Below are positions 16,859 through 27,000 of a stretch of DNA of 64,000 nt, one piece after another (the first letter of the stretch is position 1; every line of letters starts with the position of its first letter). The notes below the pieces were generated by a model. That model ran no database searches. It saw nothing but the letters and a program-made list of their open reading frames with translations, and had not been told where the DNA came from. A program made the translations under genes and the position numbers. Source of the DNA: a bacterium (GTDB lineage Bacteria > Hinthialibacterota > Hinthialibacteria > Hinthialibacterales > Hinthialibacteraceae). The stretch is from contig WGLV01000022.1 in the NCBI GenBank assembly GCA_016125385.1, forward strand, positions 310,001-374,000. The letters run 5' to 3'.

Positions 16859-18004
16859 ATGTCACGTCCCCGATTTTCCATAATGATTCCCACTCGAAAC
16901 CGGGCGCCGCTGCTGAAAAAGGCGCTTTTGAGTCTGCAACGGCAATCCTTTGAAAATTTTGAAGTCATTGTTTCAGACGATCATAGCGAAGACGAAACGC
17001 CGCGAATCGTTGAATCGATGCAAGATCCGCGTTTCAGGCTGGTTCATCCGCCGGAACGGATGATTATGGCGGATCACTACGAGTTTGTTTCAACGCATGC
17101 GGCGGGAGAATATCTGAAGTACATGCCCGATCGCAGCGTGATGTACTCGCATGCGTTGCAGACTCTTTCAGACGTGATCGATCGGACGCACGCGCCGCTG
17201 ATCGGTCACCATTCAGACGCGTATCGGGACGCGGACGATGATAACCGGATCTTTGAGAAATCGATTCGCACCGGCCGGCTTCAGAAACTGCCGGGAGATC
17301 TGATTCTGAGCTCGTATTACAACTTCGTGGCGCCTCAGAGCCCCGTCCCCCTGGCGACTCCGGCGTGCAGCACGTGTCACGCCATGCTGGCTGAGCGCGT
17401 CAGAAAGCAGGGCAACGGGCGTCTGATCAATCCCTACGTTCCCGACGTGTATTATCCGGTGTCGCTGGTGGCGCTGTGCGGCGGGATGTTGTACGTTGAC
17501 GCGGCGCTGACGGTCGGGGCGGGATTCAAGTCAAGCGTCGGACTTAATCTGCACGCGCGACGAAGCTCGATGATGGATGTTCTGGTTGGTCCTCAAACAG
17601 ATTTTTGTACTCGTACGCCATGCCCGAACCTGCTTCTGAACGCCAACCTGGTGACGGATGATTTTCTTCATTTACAGGAAATGTTTCCCCGGGAACTGGG
17701 CAGGTATCAATTCGATCCCATCGGGTATTTCGCGTATTTGAAACGGGAACTGAACAAACTGGATAATCATGGCGTCGATATCACTGAAGAATTCAAAATA
17801 TTTGAGCAAGGATTAAGACGCTGCGCCCGCGAGAACGTCGAAAAGGCTTTTGAATTGCTTGATGATTATCTGTTTTACGCGGAAAAGCCGCTTGAAAATC
17901 TCGCTCAGGCTGAGCGAGTCAATCTGGACTTCGATACAAAGGACATCATGGAAGTGTTGCCTGATGTTGAAAGCCGGTTTCCTTTTTCGCTGTCTCTGGC
18001 ATGA
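16859..18004 (+). CDS. Family 2 (GT-A) glycosyltransferase
   Basis: 381 aa. FSIMIPTRNRAPLLKKALLSL and VIVSDDHSEDETPRI are the typical GT2 nucleotide-binding start. Where a DxD metal motif is expected (after GEYLKYM) the sequence is PDRSVM with a single Asp, so sugar transfer may be altered or the metal site divergent. The C-terminal ~130 residues are helical with no recognised domain. No transmembrane segment is obvious. It probably extends a surface glycan with the two upstream genes. Confidence 0.8.
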   Translation: MSRPRFSIMIPTRNRAPLLKKALLSLQRQSFENFEVIVSDDHSEDETPRIVESMQDPRFRLVHPPERMIMADHYEFVSTHAAGEYLKYMPDRSVMYSHALQTLSDVIDRTHAPLIGHHSDAYRDADDDNRIFEKSIRTGRLQKLPGDLILSSYYNFVAPQSPVPLATPACSTCHAMLAERVRKQGNGRLINPYVPDVYYPVSLVALCGGMLYVDAALTVGAGFKSSVGLNLHARRSSMMDVLVGPQTDFCTRTPCPNLLLNANLVTDDFLHLQEMFPRELGRYQFDPIGYFAYLKRELNKLDNHGVDITEEFKIFEQGLRRCARENVEKAFELLDDYLFYAEKPLENLAQAERVNLDFDTKDIMEVLPDVESRFPFSLSLA

Positions 18005-18261
18005 TTTGATTCTCGAATCCGCCCGCAATCGAACCGCAAACCTTGGTTTCTTTCAGCTATTTTTTCACGATCCGGAATACGTACATATCCAATGTGGTGA
18101 ACGTCATGTTTTCAGATGATTTTCACCGGTGACGCCTTGGTTTGAAAAAGATCCTGTAATTGACAACCGGCATTAAAGAATCAAATATCTCCATTTACTT
18201 TTTGGCCGTAAGTAATTATCCTGTTCTCGAAGCACACACTTTAAAAGATGGAGGAACGAGG

Positions 18262-19284
18262 ATGATGAAAAAGACGATTTTGACTGGTCTTACCCTCGTG
18301 CTTTGCATGAGCGTCTATGCGCAGGCTGATGTTTTTTCTTATCTTACGGAGTTTGAGACTCAAGGAGACCCGCTTTCAATCGCGGCGGATTCGAGCGGAG
18401 GGCTGTATTACACGGTATTCACCTTCAGCGGCGCGAATCTGACCGCGTGCTACTACATCGCCGATCCGGTCAACGCGAACGCCCTGGAGAGTCACGTTCT
18501 GGTAGACAATGGCGCGGAAACGGATGTTCCAGCCGGGCGTGGTTTCACCAGCGTGGCGGTTGATGCGCAGGGCAACGTATACCTGGCTCTGGAAAGCGGC
18601 AACGCGGCGACGGCTTCGGTGAGAAAACTGAGTCCGGCCCCGGCCTTTGAACCCGTGGACGATTTCTTCGGCGGCATCGTCGCTGGAATCGCGCGTTATA
18701 ACGGAGTCGAAGTGCTTGATGATACGACCATCGCGCTGACGACATTCAACACGGTGGAATTCTGGGATTCCCGCGACGCGACTCCATTGATTACGGTTAC
18801 TGGCGGTGAGGCTTTTCAGCGTGAACTGGCGTATAATCCAAACACGCATGACATTTATATCGCGAAAAACGGCGGCAATCTGGCTAACAGCGCGAATCTG
18901 CTGAGCGGCGGTTCACCGGACAACCTCGACGGGTACACCACGATCACGGCCGGCTTCATCGCTCAGGGCGGCGTTGCGACCCAGTACGGATCAAACGGTC
19001 AGCTGATCGCCTATGACGCGGAGAGCAATTTAATTTATATCCCCGATTACACTGCGGATGAGCCCCCTTCCATCGCGGCGTATGATCCCGCGGACCTGAG
19101 CGCCCCGGCGTTCAAACTGGACGCTTCCGAATCGCCGAATGGCGCGTTCACCACACCGTCCGACGCGGTCGCCGTGCATGAAGCCTCTGGAGACACTCTG
19201 CTTTTCGTGACCGACAACCCCAACGATCGAATTGTTGTGTTTACGACGGGATCCACCCACGTCGGCGAGTGGTCACTTTATTAA
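18262..19284 (+). CDS. Exported propeller-like protein ending in W-S-L-Y
   Basis: 340 aa. The ATG at 18262 has GGAGG seven bases upstream; it gives MMKKTILTG, a signal peptide cleaved near YAQADV. The body has repeated strands (GLYYTVFTFSG, NVYLALESGNA, LIYIPDYTADE, TLLFVTDNPND) consistent with a beta-propeller. It ends GEWSLY at the C-terminus, like two other exported proteins here (NLWALYLK, SDWALYN). A terminator and then a pseudopilin gene follow. No enzymatic motif was found. Confidence 0.8.
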   Translation: MMKKTILTGLTLVLCMSVYAQADVFSYLTEFETQGDPLSIAADSSGGLYYTVFTFSGANLTACYYIADPVNANALESHVLVDNGAETDVPAGRGFTSVAVDAQGNVYLALESGNAATASVRKLSPAPAFEPVDDFFGGIVAGIARYNGVEVLDDTTIALTTFNTVEFWDSRDATPLITVTGGEAFQRELAYNPNTHDIYIAKNGGNLANSANLLSGGSPDNLDGYTTITAGFIAQGGVATQYGSNGQLIAYDAESNLIYIPDYTADEPPSIAAYDPADLSAPAFKLDASESPNGAFTTPSDAVAVHEASGDTLLFVTDNPNDRIVVFTTGSTHVGEWSLY

Positions 19285-19298
19285 ACGCGTACTATAAT
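19270..19298 (+). promoter_or_regulatory. Possible promoter for pseudopilin 19421
   Basis: TGGTCA, 17 bases, TATAAT, overlapping the 3' end of the W-S-L-Y gene. The start point would lie before the 19333 hairpin, which would then act as an attenuator for the pseudopilin. Chance occurrence is possible. Confidence 0.3.
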
Positions 19299-19332
19299 TT
19301 CATTCAGAAACTTTTTTGCGCTGACATAGTGG

Positions 19333-19358
19333 GGAGGGGCCTTGCGGCCCCTCCTTTT
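19333..19358 (+). terminator. Rho-independent terminator
   Basis: Perfect 9-bp stem GGAGGGGCC / GGCCCCTCC, TTGC loop, then TTTT. It lies between the W-S-L-Y protein gene and the pseudopilin. Confidence 0.9.
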
Positions 19359-19420
19359 CAATTTTCAGCCTGAAATTTTCAACACACATCATGGAACCGG
19401 AAAGGAACAGGTAGTAAAAC

Positions 19421-20002
19421 ATGAAACAAAGCGCGTTCACCCTGATTGAATTGCTCATCGTTGTGGCGATTATCGGCATTCTCGCCGCGATCGCCGTCCC
19501 CAACTTCCTCAACGCGCAGATACGCGCCAAAGTCGCGGCGTCTGAATCGGACATGCGGAATATCGGCACGGCGATCGAGATGTATACGCTCGATAACAAC
19601 AAACCGCCCCGCACCTTTACGGAAGGGTGTTACACCGGAACCTGCACAGGCAGCCAGATGTCGCGCTTCACCCGCCTGTCGAAGCTGACGACGCCGATTT
19701 CGTACATGAGCAGCGTGCCCGAAGACAAATTTAATAACCCCATCGCTCAGGCGGAGCAGGCGCCCAGCACGGACCCGCTTAACACCTACCCTTATTGGGA
19801 ACCGGTGATGGCGGATACCTACCGCACCCCGACCGGGCTGGGACGCCATTTCAAGGATCAGGGACACCCCAACAAGCAGTGGGCCCTGATGAGCTATGGT
19901 CCCGACGGCGATTTTGAAGCGGCGGGCGGCGGAGACCTCGCTCCGTACAACACATCGAACGGATTGAACTCGAACGGCGACATCATGCGGTTCGGCAACT
20001 GA
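19421..20002 (+). CDS. Type II/IV pseudopilin
   Basis: 193 aa. The leader is very short (MKQSA) before FTLIELLIVVAIIGILAAIA; Glu is at mature position 5 if cleavage follows Ala, an unusual -1 residue (Gly is usual). NFLNAQIRAKV continues the N-terminal helix. The C-terminus has YGPDGD and TSNGLNSNGDIMR, the motif shared by all four pseudopilins here. Its gene sits 137 bases after the W-S-L-Y protein gene. Expected as a processed subunit of a periplasmic pseudopilus. Confidence 0.88.
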   Translation: MKQSAFTLIELLIVVAIIGILAAIAVPNFLNAQIRAKVAASESDMRNIGTAIEMYTLDNNKPPRTFTEGCYTGTCTGSQMSRFTRLSKLTTPISYMSSVPEDKFNNPIAQAEQAPSTDPLNTYPYWEPVMADTYRTPTGLGRHFKDQGHPNKQWALMSYGPDGDFEAAGGGDLAPYNTSNGLNSNGDIMRFGN

Positions 20003-20028
20003 ATCACATCCGCTGGACGTACAATCAT

Positions 20029-20063
20029 GAGCCCAAACCGCATGCGGTTTGGGCTCTGTTTTT
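20029..20063 (+). terminator. Rho-independent terminator
   Basis: Twelve-base-pair perfect stem GAGCCCAAACCG / CGGTTTGGGCTC, CATG loop, followed by TGTTTTT. It ends the 19421 pseudopilin transcript. Confidence 0.9.
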
Positions 20064-20272
20064 CGCAAACGGCGGCTTTCTGCTATACTGTTTTCATCGC
20101 CTGAGAACCGATCGGGTGCATTGTGTCGAAAATCACGCTTTTCCAGTGGTATTCGCCGACTGTACCAAGCACGATTCATTGCCAGTGTTATTTTAGTAAA
20201 CGCTGAATCTTCAAACTCCAAATTCACCCCATTGTTCGGATCGCTTCCCCAAAACAAACAAGGAGAACGTAT

Positions 20273-21469
20273 TTGTCCTGGCGACGTTTTTTTGAGATTG
20301 AACTTGAACGCCCCGCGATCGGTTGCGGCCTGATGTCGGGTACTTCAGTTGACGCCGTCGACGCGGCGCTGGTTGAGATCATGCCCTCCGCGCCGTCGCC
20401 GGTGAGGCTGATTCACTATCATGAGATGTCGATTCCAGCCGGATTGAAAGACCGGATTCTCGCGGCGATGAAACCGGGCGCGGGCGGCGTCGATCATCTC
20501 TGTCAGTTAAATGTTGAAGTGGCGAACGTCTTCGCCGACGCGGCGCTTGAAACGATTGTTGAAGCGGATGTTCCAATCGAGAGGGTTTCTTTCATCGCTT
20601 CACACGGACAGACGGTGTATCACGTACCGCGCGCCGATGAAGCGCGCGGCTGGGCCACGCCCTCGTCGCTTCAACTGGGAGCGCCCAGCGTAATCGCCGA
20701 ACGGACTGGTCTAACCACAATCGGAAACTTCCGTTTACGCGACATGGCCGCCGGGGGCGTCGGGGCGCCACTGATTCCCTACGCGGAAGCGGTGATGTTC
20801 GGGCGCATGATCGACAACGTGATCTGCCTGAACATCGGGGGCATCGCGAATTGCACCCTGATTCGACAGGATGGGAGCGTAATCGCGTTCGATTGCGGCC
20901 CGGGCAATATGGTGATGGACGCCATCATGCGCCGCATGACGGGGGAGCCGTTTGATGAGAACGGCCGGCTGGCGGCTTCAGGAAAAGTCATTCCGGCGTT
21001 GCTTGAAGAAGCGTTGAAACATCCTTTCTTTCAACAGGCGCCTCCCAAAGCGACGGGGCATGAGGATTTTGGAGAACTGTACGCCGATTGGTTCATCACT
21101 CATTCAAATCACGCCTCCACCCCCGATCTGATGGCGACCGCGATGGAACTGACGGCGCAGAGCATTACTCATGCGCTGAGAGAGTTTGTGATCGATGAGT
21201 CGCCGGCGCGCACGGTGATTCTCAGCGGCGGCGGAGCGATGAACGCGGCCTTGATCGAGCGATTGCGCGGCCTGTCAAAAGACCTGGTCTGGCGCAAATC
21301 GGATGAATACGGCTTCGCGGGCGCGGCGAAGGAGGCAATGGGGTTCGCGATTCTTGGCTTCGCGGCGTTACACGGAACGCCGAATACCATTCCATCCGCG
21401 ACGGGGGCGGCGCATGCGGTGGTGGCGGGAGAGATCGCCCCAGGGAGAACGGGGACCTTTCACGAATGA
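20273..21469 (+). CDS. anmK: Anhydro-N-acetylmuramic acid kinase
   Basis: 398 aa; TTG start set by AAGGAG seven bases upstream. GLMSGTSVDAVDAALVEI (20-37) is the diagnostic phosphate-binding loop; ASHGQTVYH, GNFRLRDMAAGGVGAPLIPYAE, NIGGIAN and VILSGGGAMNAALIERL match the family through to the end. It converts cell-wall-derived anhydro-MurNAc and ATP to MurNAc-6-phosphate in peptidoglycan recycling. It stands alone between two pseudopilin units; no murQ is next to it. Confidence 0.95.
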   Translation: MSWRRFFEIELERPAIGCGLMSGTSVDAVDAALVEIMPSAPSPVRLIHYHEMSIPAGLKDRILAAMKPGAGGVDHLCQLNVEVANVFADAALETIVEADVPIERVSFIASHGQTVYHVPRADEARGWATPSSLQLGAPSVIAERTGLTTIGNFRLRDMAAGGVGAPLIPYAEAVMFGRMIDNVICLNIGGIANCTLIRQDGSVIAFDCGPGNMVMDAIMRRMTGEPFDENGRLAASGKVIPALLEEALKHPFFQQAPPKATGHEDFGELYADWFITHSNHASTPDLMATAMELTAQSITHALREFVIDESPARTVILSGGGAMNAALIERLRGLSKDLVWRKSDEYGFAGAAKEAMGFAILGFAALHGTPNTIPSATGAAHAVVAGEIAPGRTGTFHE

Positions 21470-21787
21470 AGCAGGGAATGGGTGTTACACCGATTCAATT
21501 CATTAATGAAGCCGCGTGGTTTGTTTCATGGTTTGATGAAGGAATAATGTTGGTGACCTTGAAGTGATTCGCTATAATTTTGGCAAGAATATCGCTTAGG
21601 CTGTCCACAAGAATTTCATCAATCCTGTTTGCTCATCCCGCCTGTTGTCAGCCCTGTTGAATCAGAGCAAATTTGTAAAACATGTAAAAAGGTAAAAAGT
21701 CCATTGAATTATTCAATCGGCTGAGTTAGAGTCTCAGGAATAAAGTGCGAGTCATAAATAAATGCAATTTGATGTAAAAGGAGCGTC
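21470..21787 (+). other. Non-coding leader region
   Basis: 318 bases between anmK and the next pseudopilin. It holds a well-spaced promoter (21550-21578) and no coding sequence. The predicted pseudopilin leader is about 200 bases long; I could not identify a known riboswitch in it. Confidence 0.5.
21550..21578 (+). promoter_or_regulatory. Sigma-70-type promoter
   Basis: TTGGTG, exactly 17 bases, TATAAT; the best promoter match near the 21788 pseudopilin. Confidence 0.55.
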
Positions 21788-22378
21788 GTGGCTGTCATGG
21801 AAAAAAGAAAAGCATTCACTCTAATTGAGTTGCTCATCGTGGTCGCGATCATTGGAATTCTGGCCGCGATCGCGGTTCCCAACTTTTTGAACGCGCAAAT
21901 GAGGGCCAAAGTGGCGAAGGCGGAATCGGAATTACGTACGCTCTCAACCGCGCTGGAATCTTACAGCATTGACAACAATATGTACCCGCCGTGGGTGAAT
22001 GAGAACGGCGTCGCGCGAAACGGCGGCGGGCTGGGTATCAGTTTCCGTTACCATGCGCTGACCTCGCCGGTGTCATACCTTTCGTCGGTTCCGATCGATC
22101 CTTTCATCGATCAGAAAAAGGAAAATCAGGACGCCGTATATGACACCTACGATTACGTTGACGCCTGGTCGACCATTCACTGGTTAAAGGCGACCAGTCT
22201 TGGGAACTCGTTCCGATGCGCGGTATGGCGCGCGGCCAGCGCCGGACCCGATTACACGATGACGTATGGCAGCGCGTTCACCTATTCGCCTTCTAACGGT
22301 TTGAACAGTTGGGGCGATATTGTGCGGCTTGGACCGAGGGCGTCTTTCCCCTGTGACAAGTCGCTGGTCGGGAAATAG
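21788..22378 (+). CDS. Type II/IV pseudopilin
   Basis: 196 aa from a GTG with AGGAG five bases upstream; an ATG three codons later is the alternative. The leader MEKRKA precedes FTLIELLIVVAIIGILAAIAVPNFLNAQMRAKV, near-identical to the 19421 product, again with Ala at -1. The C-terminal half carries SAGPDYTMTYG and SPSNGLNSWGDIVR, then a variable tail with one Cys. It is followed by a terminator and a W-A-L-Y exported protein. A subunit of a short pseudopilus is expected. Confidence 0.88.
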   Translation: MAVMEKRKAFTLIELLIVVAIIGILAAIAVPNFLNAQMRAKVAKAESELRTLSTALESYSIDNNMYPPWVNENGVARNGGGLGISFRYHALTSPVSYLSSVPIDPFIDQKKENQDAVYDTYDYVDAWSTIHWLKATSLGNSFRCAVWRAASAGPDYTMTYGSAFTYSPSNGLNSWGDIVRLGPRASFPCDKSLVGK

Positions 22379-22399
22379 GAAATCTGGAATCCAGAAAGC

Positions 22400-22430
22400 A
22401 AAAGGGCCTGCGGGCCCTTTTGTATTTTTT
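22400..22430 (+). terminator. Rho-independent terminator
   Basis: Stem AAAGGGCC / GGCCCTTT with loop TGCG, then TTGTATTTTTT. It separates the pseudopilin from the W-A-L-Y gene. Confidence 0.85.
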
Positions 22431-22574
22431 TCACCCGCGAAGTTCGCCAATCCTGCATCAAGCATCCTCCCCAATCACAACTGGCGTTCTTCTTGCCTAA
22501 CAACAGAGGGAACGCAGGCGGCCATTTTATCTGGATCGCCTTTAAATCACGGGAATCTGGAAGGAGTGCTGACT

Positions 22575-24035
22575 ATGAGATGGAGAATTTCATCTGGAGG
22601 ACTTGCTGTCTTTTTCACAATCGCCTGTTTGAATTTGAACGGATTTGCGCTTTCGGTGACAGTGAATTCAGGAGGCGGAGCGGACGCGACCACGATCAAT
22701 GGCGCGCTGGATATGATTCGCGCCGCGCCCGAAGTCGATAACGAAGTGCTGATTACCGGCGGCGGCCCTTATGAAGAAGTGATTATCATCGACGTTCCGG
22801 TTGCGATTCGAGGCGCCGACTCGGAGAACAGGCCGACAATCATCATCGTTCAGAACGACACGGTGGCGGGACGTGAACTCGACGGCATCGTGAATTCGGC
22901 TGGCGTGGATATCACGCTGGAAAACCTGATTTTCATCCCTTCGCTTTCAGCCTGGCCAACGGATGACGGTTTTGATTTCATGCCGCTGACGGACGCAGAC
23001 GATTTTTCGATTACGGTTAAAAATTGTCTCGTGACGGCCAACGATGGAACGGATAAGCCGGTGACGCTGGATGGCCTGACCTACGAAGAAAACAAGATGC
23101 TCTCAGGCGCGGTGTCGATTCAGGACGACGGCTTTCAGATTCTGAGCGTGTTCGGCGGGCGCCCCAACGGAAAAATTCACGCGACGCTGGATGGTCTGGT
23201 CGTCTCGCACATCGCCTTCGACGGGGTTCCGGACAGCAGTTCGGGCCAGGACTGTTTTATTCTGGGAGGCGATAACCTGACCGTCACGATGAAAAACACG
23301 GTGGCGTCGTATGGCGAACGGTTTGGCTTTCAGCTATTGCAGAACGTAACCGTGAACATGGAGGGGACCCCGGACGCGCCGATCATCGCGAAGGGCATGG
23401 GCAGTTCAGGCGTATTGTGTTTCAGTGGATTTCATGACTGGAACTACGTCCAGTGTCTGGAGAACCCGCTTGGCGTACGTATCGATCTCGACACCAACCA
23501 GGCTCATTCCATCAACCATTTACTGGTGACGGGAGCATCCGATTTGGGGCTTGGGTACTTTTATGCTCCAGCCGAAGGGCTCGTACGTGATTTTTCGGTT
23601 AAAAACGCGACGTTTTACAATTGCGCGGAAGCGTTGGCGTTGCGGTTGGGCGCCGGCGTCGCCGGTGATGCGCTCCAGTTGTCTGTAAGCGACATCGTCG
23701 TGGCGGGCGAAGGCGGAGACGATACGTTTTTTGTTCCCGCGGTCGGCGTGGATGAGACCCCCGCGGCGAGCGTTACGATTTCGAACAGCGCGGTGGTGAC
23801 GGATGGACCTAACGCCGTGCTGCCTGGCGATTTTCTCGACGTGTTGACGATGACGGACATCATCAACGCGGATCCGATGTTCGTTTCGACGGACCCCACG
23901 AGTTCAGATTTTCTGAAAGTTTCTTCTGATGCGTACGCGTCCGCCGGCACGGACGGCTCGATGCTGGCGGGATATTATGGCATGGATGATTCACCGACTT
24001 CTTCCGTGAATCTCTGGGCGTTGTACCTCAAATAG
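22575..24035 (+). CDS. Exported right-handed beta-helix protein ending in W-A-L-Y
   Basis: 486 aa. AAGGAG eight bases before the ATG fixes the start; signal peptide MRWRISSGGLAVFFTIA, cleaved near FALS. Repeated rungs (VTVNSGGGADATTINGAL, LENLIFIP, FSITVKNCLV, VKNATFYNCAEAL) give a parallel beta-helix of the pectate-lyase/polysaccharide-binding type, with no clear catalytic Asp or Lys cluster. A Ser/Thr-rich linker leads to the end NLWALYLK. It lies after a pseudopilin gene and a terminator. Role: surface or secreted carbohydrate-related protein by inference. Confidence 0.82.
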   Translation: MRWRISSGGLAVFFTIACLNLNGFALSVTVNSGGGADATTINGALDMIRAAPEVDNEVLITGGGPYEEVIIIDVPVAIRGADSENRPTIIIVQNDTVAGRELDGIVNSAGVDITLENLIFIPSLSAWPTDDGFDFMPLTDADDFSITVKNCLVTANDGTDKPVTLDGLTYEENKMLSGAVSIQDDGFQILSVFGGRPNGKIHATLDGLVVSHIAFDGVPDSSSGQDCFILGGDNLTVTMKNTVASYGERFGFQLLQNVTVNMEGTPDAPIIAKGMGSSGVLCFSGFHDWNYVQCLENPLGVRIDLDTNQAHSINHLLVTGASDLGLGYFYAPAEGLVRDFSVKNATFYNCAEALALRLGAGVAGDALQLSVSDIVVAGEGGDDTFFVPAVGVDETPAASVTISNSAVVTDGPNAVLPGDFLDVLTMTDIINADPMFVSTDPTSSDFLKVSSDAYASAGTDGSMLAGYYGMDDSPTSSVNLWALYLK

Positions 24036-24057
24036 AGCGAGCCCTTGCATGATGTAT

Positions 24058-24090
24058 AAAGGCCCTTTCCGAATCGGGAGGGGCCTTTTT
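24058..24090 (+). terminator. Terminator of the W-A-L-Y gene
   Basis: Imperfect 10-bp stem GGCCCTTTCC / GGGAGGGGCC region with GAATC loop, followed by TTTTT. Confidence 0.7.
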
Positions 24091-24091
24091 G

Positions 24092-27000
24092 TTAATCGGA
24101 TTCTTGTGGTGGAGGAGTTCGGGTGAGCGCGCTTCGAATCACCATCGCCAGTTGATCGGGGGAGAATGGCTTTTGAAGGAAGACCGCATCCTGCGACGCA
24201 ATCGTCGAATTATCGATGATATCCATCGCATAACCCGACATGAAGACCACGCGGGCTTCTGGATGGGCGTCACGAACACGAGTGGCGACTTCGGGACCAT
24301 TCAGACGAGGCATGACCACGTCAGTGACGATTACGTCGATTTCATCCTCTGTTTCGCGGGCGATGCGAATCGCGTCCGCGCCGTCCTGAGCCAAAATGAC
24401 GGTGTAGCCGAATGAAGAAAGAGAATCGCTGATCATTCCGCGAACGGCCTGTTCGTCTTCGACCACCAGAATCGTTTCATGACCGAGCACATCGTGTTGA
24501 ATATCGCTCAGGGCGACCTCCGGTTTGGGGGAATTCAAGGCGATAGGGAAGAAGATTTCAAATTCGGTTCCGATGCCTTCGCGGCTGTAAACGCGGATCG
24601 CGCCCCGGCTCTGTTTGACGATTCCATAGACGGTGGCCAGTCCGAGGCCTGTTCCTTTGCCGACCTCCTTTGTGGTAAAGAAAGGCTCGAAGATATGAGA
24701 GCGGACGGCCTCGCTCATTCCCTCTCCATTGTCGGAGATACCAAGCAGGACGTATTGGCCGGGCGGCAGGGAGAAATCGCCGAATCTCAGTTCCCGCTCG
24801 AGAAACGTATTTTCGGTGCGAATACGGATCGCGCCGCCGGATGGCATGGCATCGCGGGCATTGATGGCGATATTTAAAATGACCTGCTGAATCTGGCCCG
24901 GGTCGGCTTCGATGGCCCGCAGGTCATCGCCGGGCAGTATTTCGAGTTCGATGTTTTCAGTGATCAGACGCTGCAGCATCTGGGTCATATCGTTGAGAAT
25001 CTGGTTGAGGTTGATTCGCTCGGGCTGAAGCAACTGTTTTCGGCTGAAGGCGAGCAGTTGCTGGGTCAGTTTGGCGGCGCGTTGTCCCGCCTCAAAAATC
25101 TGTTTCAACGGGATGGCGCCGGGATCATCAGGCTCTTTTTGGTTCAACAGGAGTTCGCTGTAACCATTCACGACCGTCATCAGGTTATTAAAGTCGTGCG
25201 CGATACCACCCGCTAATTGTCCAACGGCTTCCATTTTTTGAGCGTGACGCAATTGCTCTTCGAGAGACTGTTTTTCTTCTTCCGCTTTCCGGCGGTCGGA
25301 CACGTCATGAATCAGGGCGAGGACATACTCCGCCACCCCTTCGCTGGAGCCAATGGTTTGGAGGTCGGCTTCGCAATACAGGACCTGCCCCTCTTTTTGT
25401 TGAAACCGGAGTTCAAAGTGATGCTGCCCTGAGACGTCGAGCGCCTGTTGAAAAGCCTGGCGGCCTTTTTCGGCCTCTTCGGGATGCAGGGCGGCGAGCC
25501 AGTCCGAGGATAACAACTCCTGACGGCTGTATCCCAACAGATTGATCAAGCCGGGATTGACCTCAAGCCAGCGCCCTTCAGGCGAGCAAATCGCCAGCCC
25601 CATGCTTGGGATTTCAAAATAACTGCGGAAACGTTGTTCGCTGCGGCGGATGCGTTCTTCATTGATCTTGCGTTCGGTGATGTTCTGAACCGCGCCGATG
25701 ATCGAGCAGTTGTCATTGTCGCAAACCGGAGAGATTTCAGCCTGTTCAAATACCCAGAGCTGGACGCCATCGGGCCGCAGCAGGCGGTGGTCCATCATCA
25801 GTGGGGTTTTTTGTTTGCATGCTTCGTCAATCGCGATTCGAAGCGCTTCGCGGTCGCCGGGATGCGTGAACTGGAGATAGGCGCCGAGAGTGTGCGGAAA
25901 CGAATCGGGTTTGATTCCGAGGAGTTCGTACACATAACTGGAGAGCTCAATGCGCCGCGTGTTGCAGTCAAGCAGCCACGTTCCGAACTTGGCGGTGGTT
26001 TGGGCTTTCTCCATGATGTAGCGGTTTTCTTCCAGCGCGCGCGTTCGAGCCTGAACGATGGTTTCCAGATTCTGGTAGGCTTCATTCAGTTCCCGCTTCG
26101 ATCGCAAGGTGAGAAGCGTCAAGCCAAACATGGCGAAAATGGTCAGCAGTACGCCTAAACGAAAGGCGGGAATTTCCTGAAGGGGCGTCGGATTTACGGT
26201 GAAGCCGAGGGCGATGGGCGTCCCATCGGTTTCTCCCTCCGCATTACGCGCTTTGACCAGGAGAGTGTGTTCTCCAATGCTGAGCGTATCCGTATCGATT
26301 TGGAGCGTGGACTGAGGCGAAAATTCAGACCATTCGCCGCCGTCGAGAGACCATGAGAAAACATAAGATCGTATGGAATCGCCGGGAGCGAAGCGGCGGC
26401 GGTCGGAAAAATGGAATTGAGCGTTCTGGCCCCGTAAAATCCGGGAATCCGCGATCGTGGCGAATGTTTCGGGCGGTGATTTAATCGCGTTATAGCGGCA
26501 GGTTCTGTCACCGATGTTAACCCACAATTCATTTTCAATGGGCGCTTCCAGACCATTGATCGATCCCTTCTCCGGGAACTGTATCCTCAGGGGACGCCAG
26601 TTCGTGTCTTCACTGATATGGAAAAGGCAGTTATCACCTCCAAAGATCAGGGCGCTATGTCCCCAGCGCATGCAGAAATCATGGATGTCGGCGTTGAATT
26701 CTGTCCAATTCCCATTCTGCCAGTGTACGATCCGGCCTTGATTTCCCGCAGGTCCGGTTACCGCGAACCAGTAATCATCTTGCCCGTATTCGATCATGCC
26801 GAAGACGATCTGATCCGTAAATTGATCGAAGGCCGTCCACTCACCGGTTTGGTCATCGCGCCGATACAATCCGCATTGACCGAAAAGCCAGAGATTGTTC
26901 AGGGAATCGACTTGAATATACGGGGTGTGAAGATTGAGCAGGCCAGGGGGATTCGAAATGGTAGTCCAGGTTTCATCGCTGGCATTTCCCAGAATCCAAT

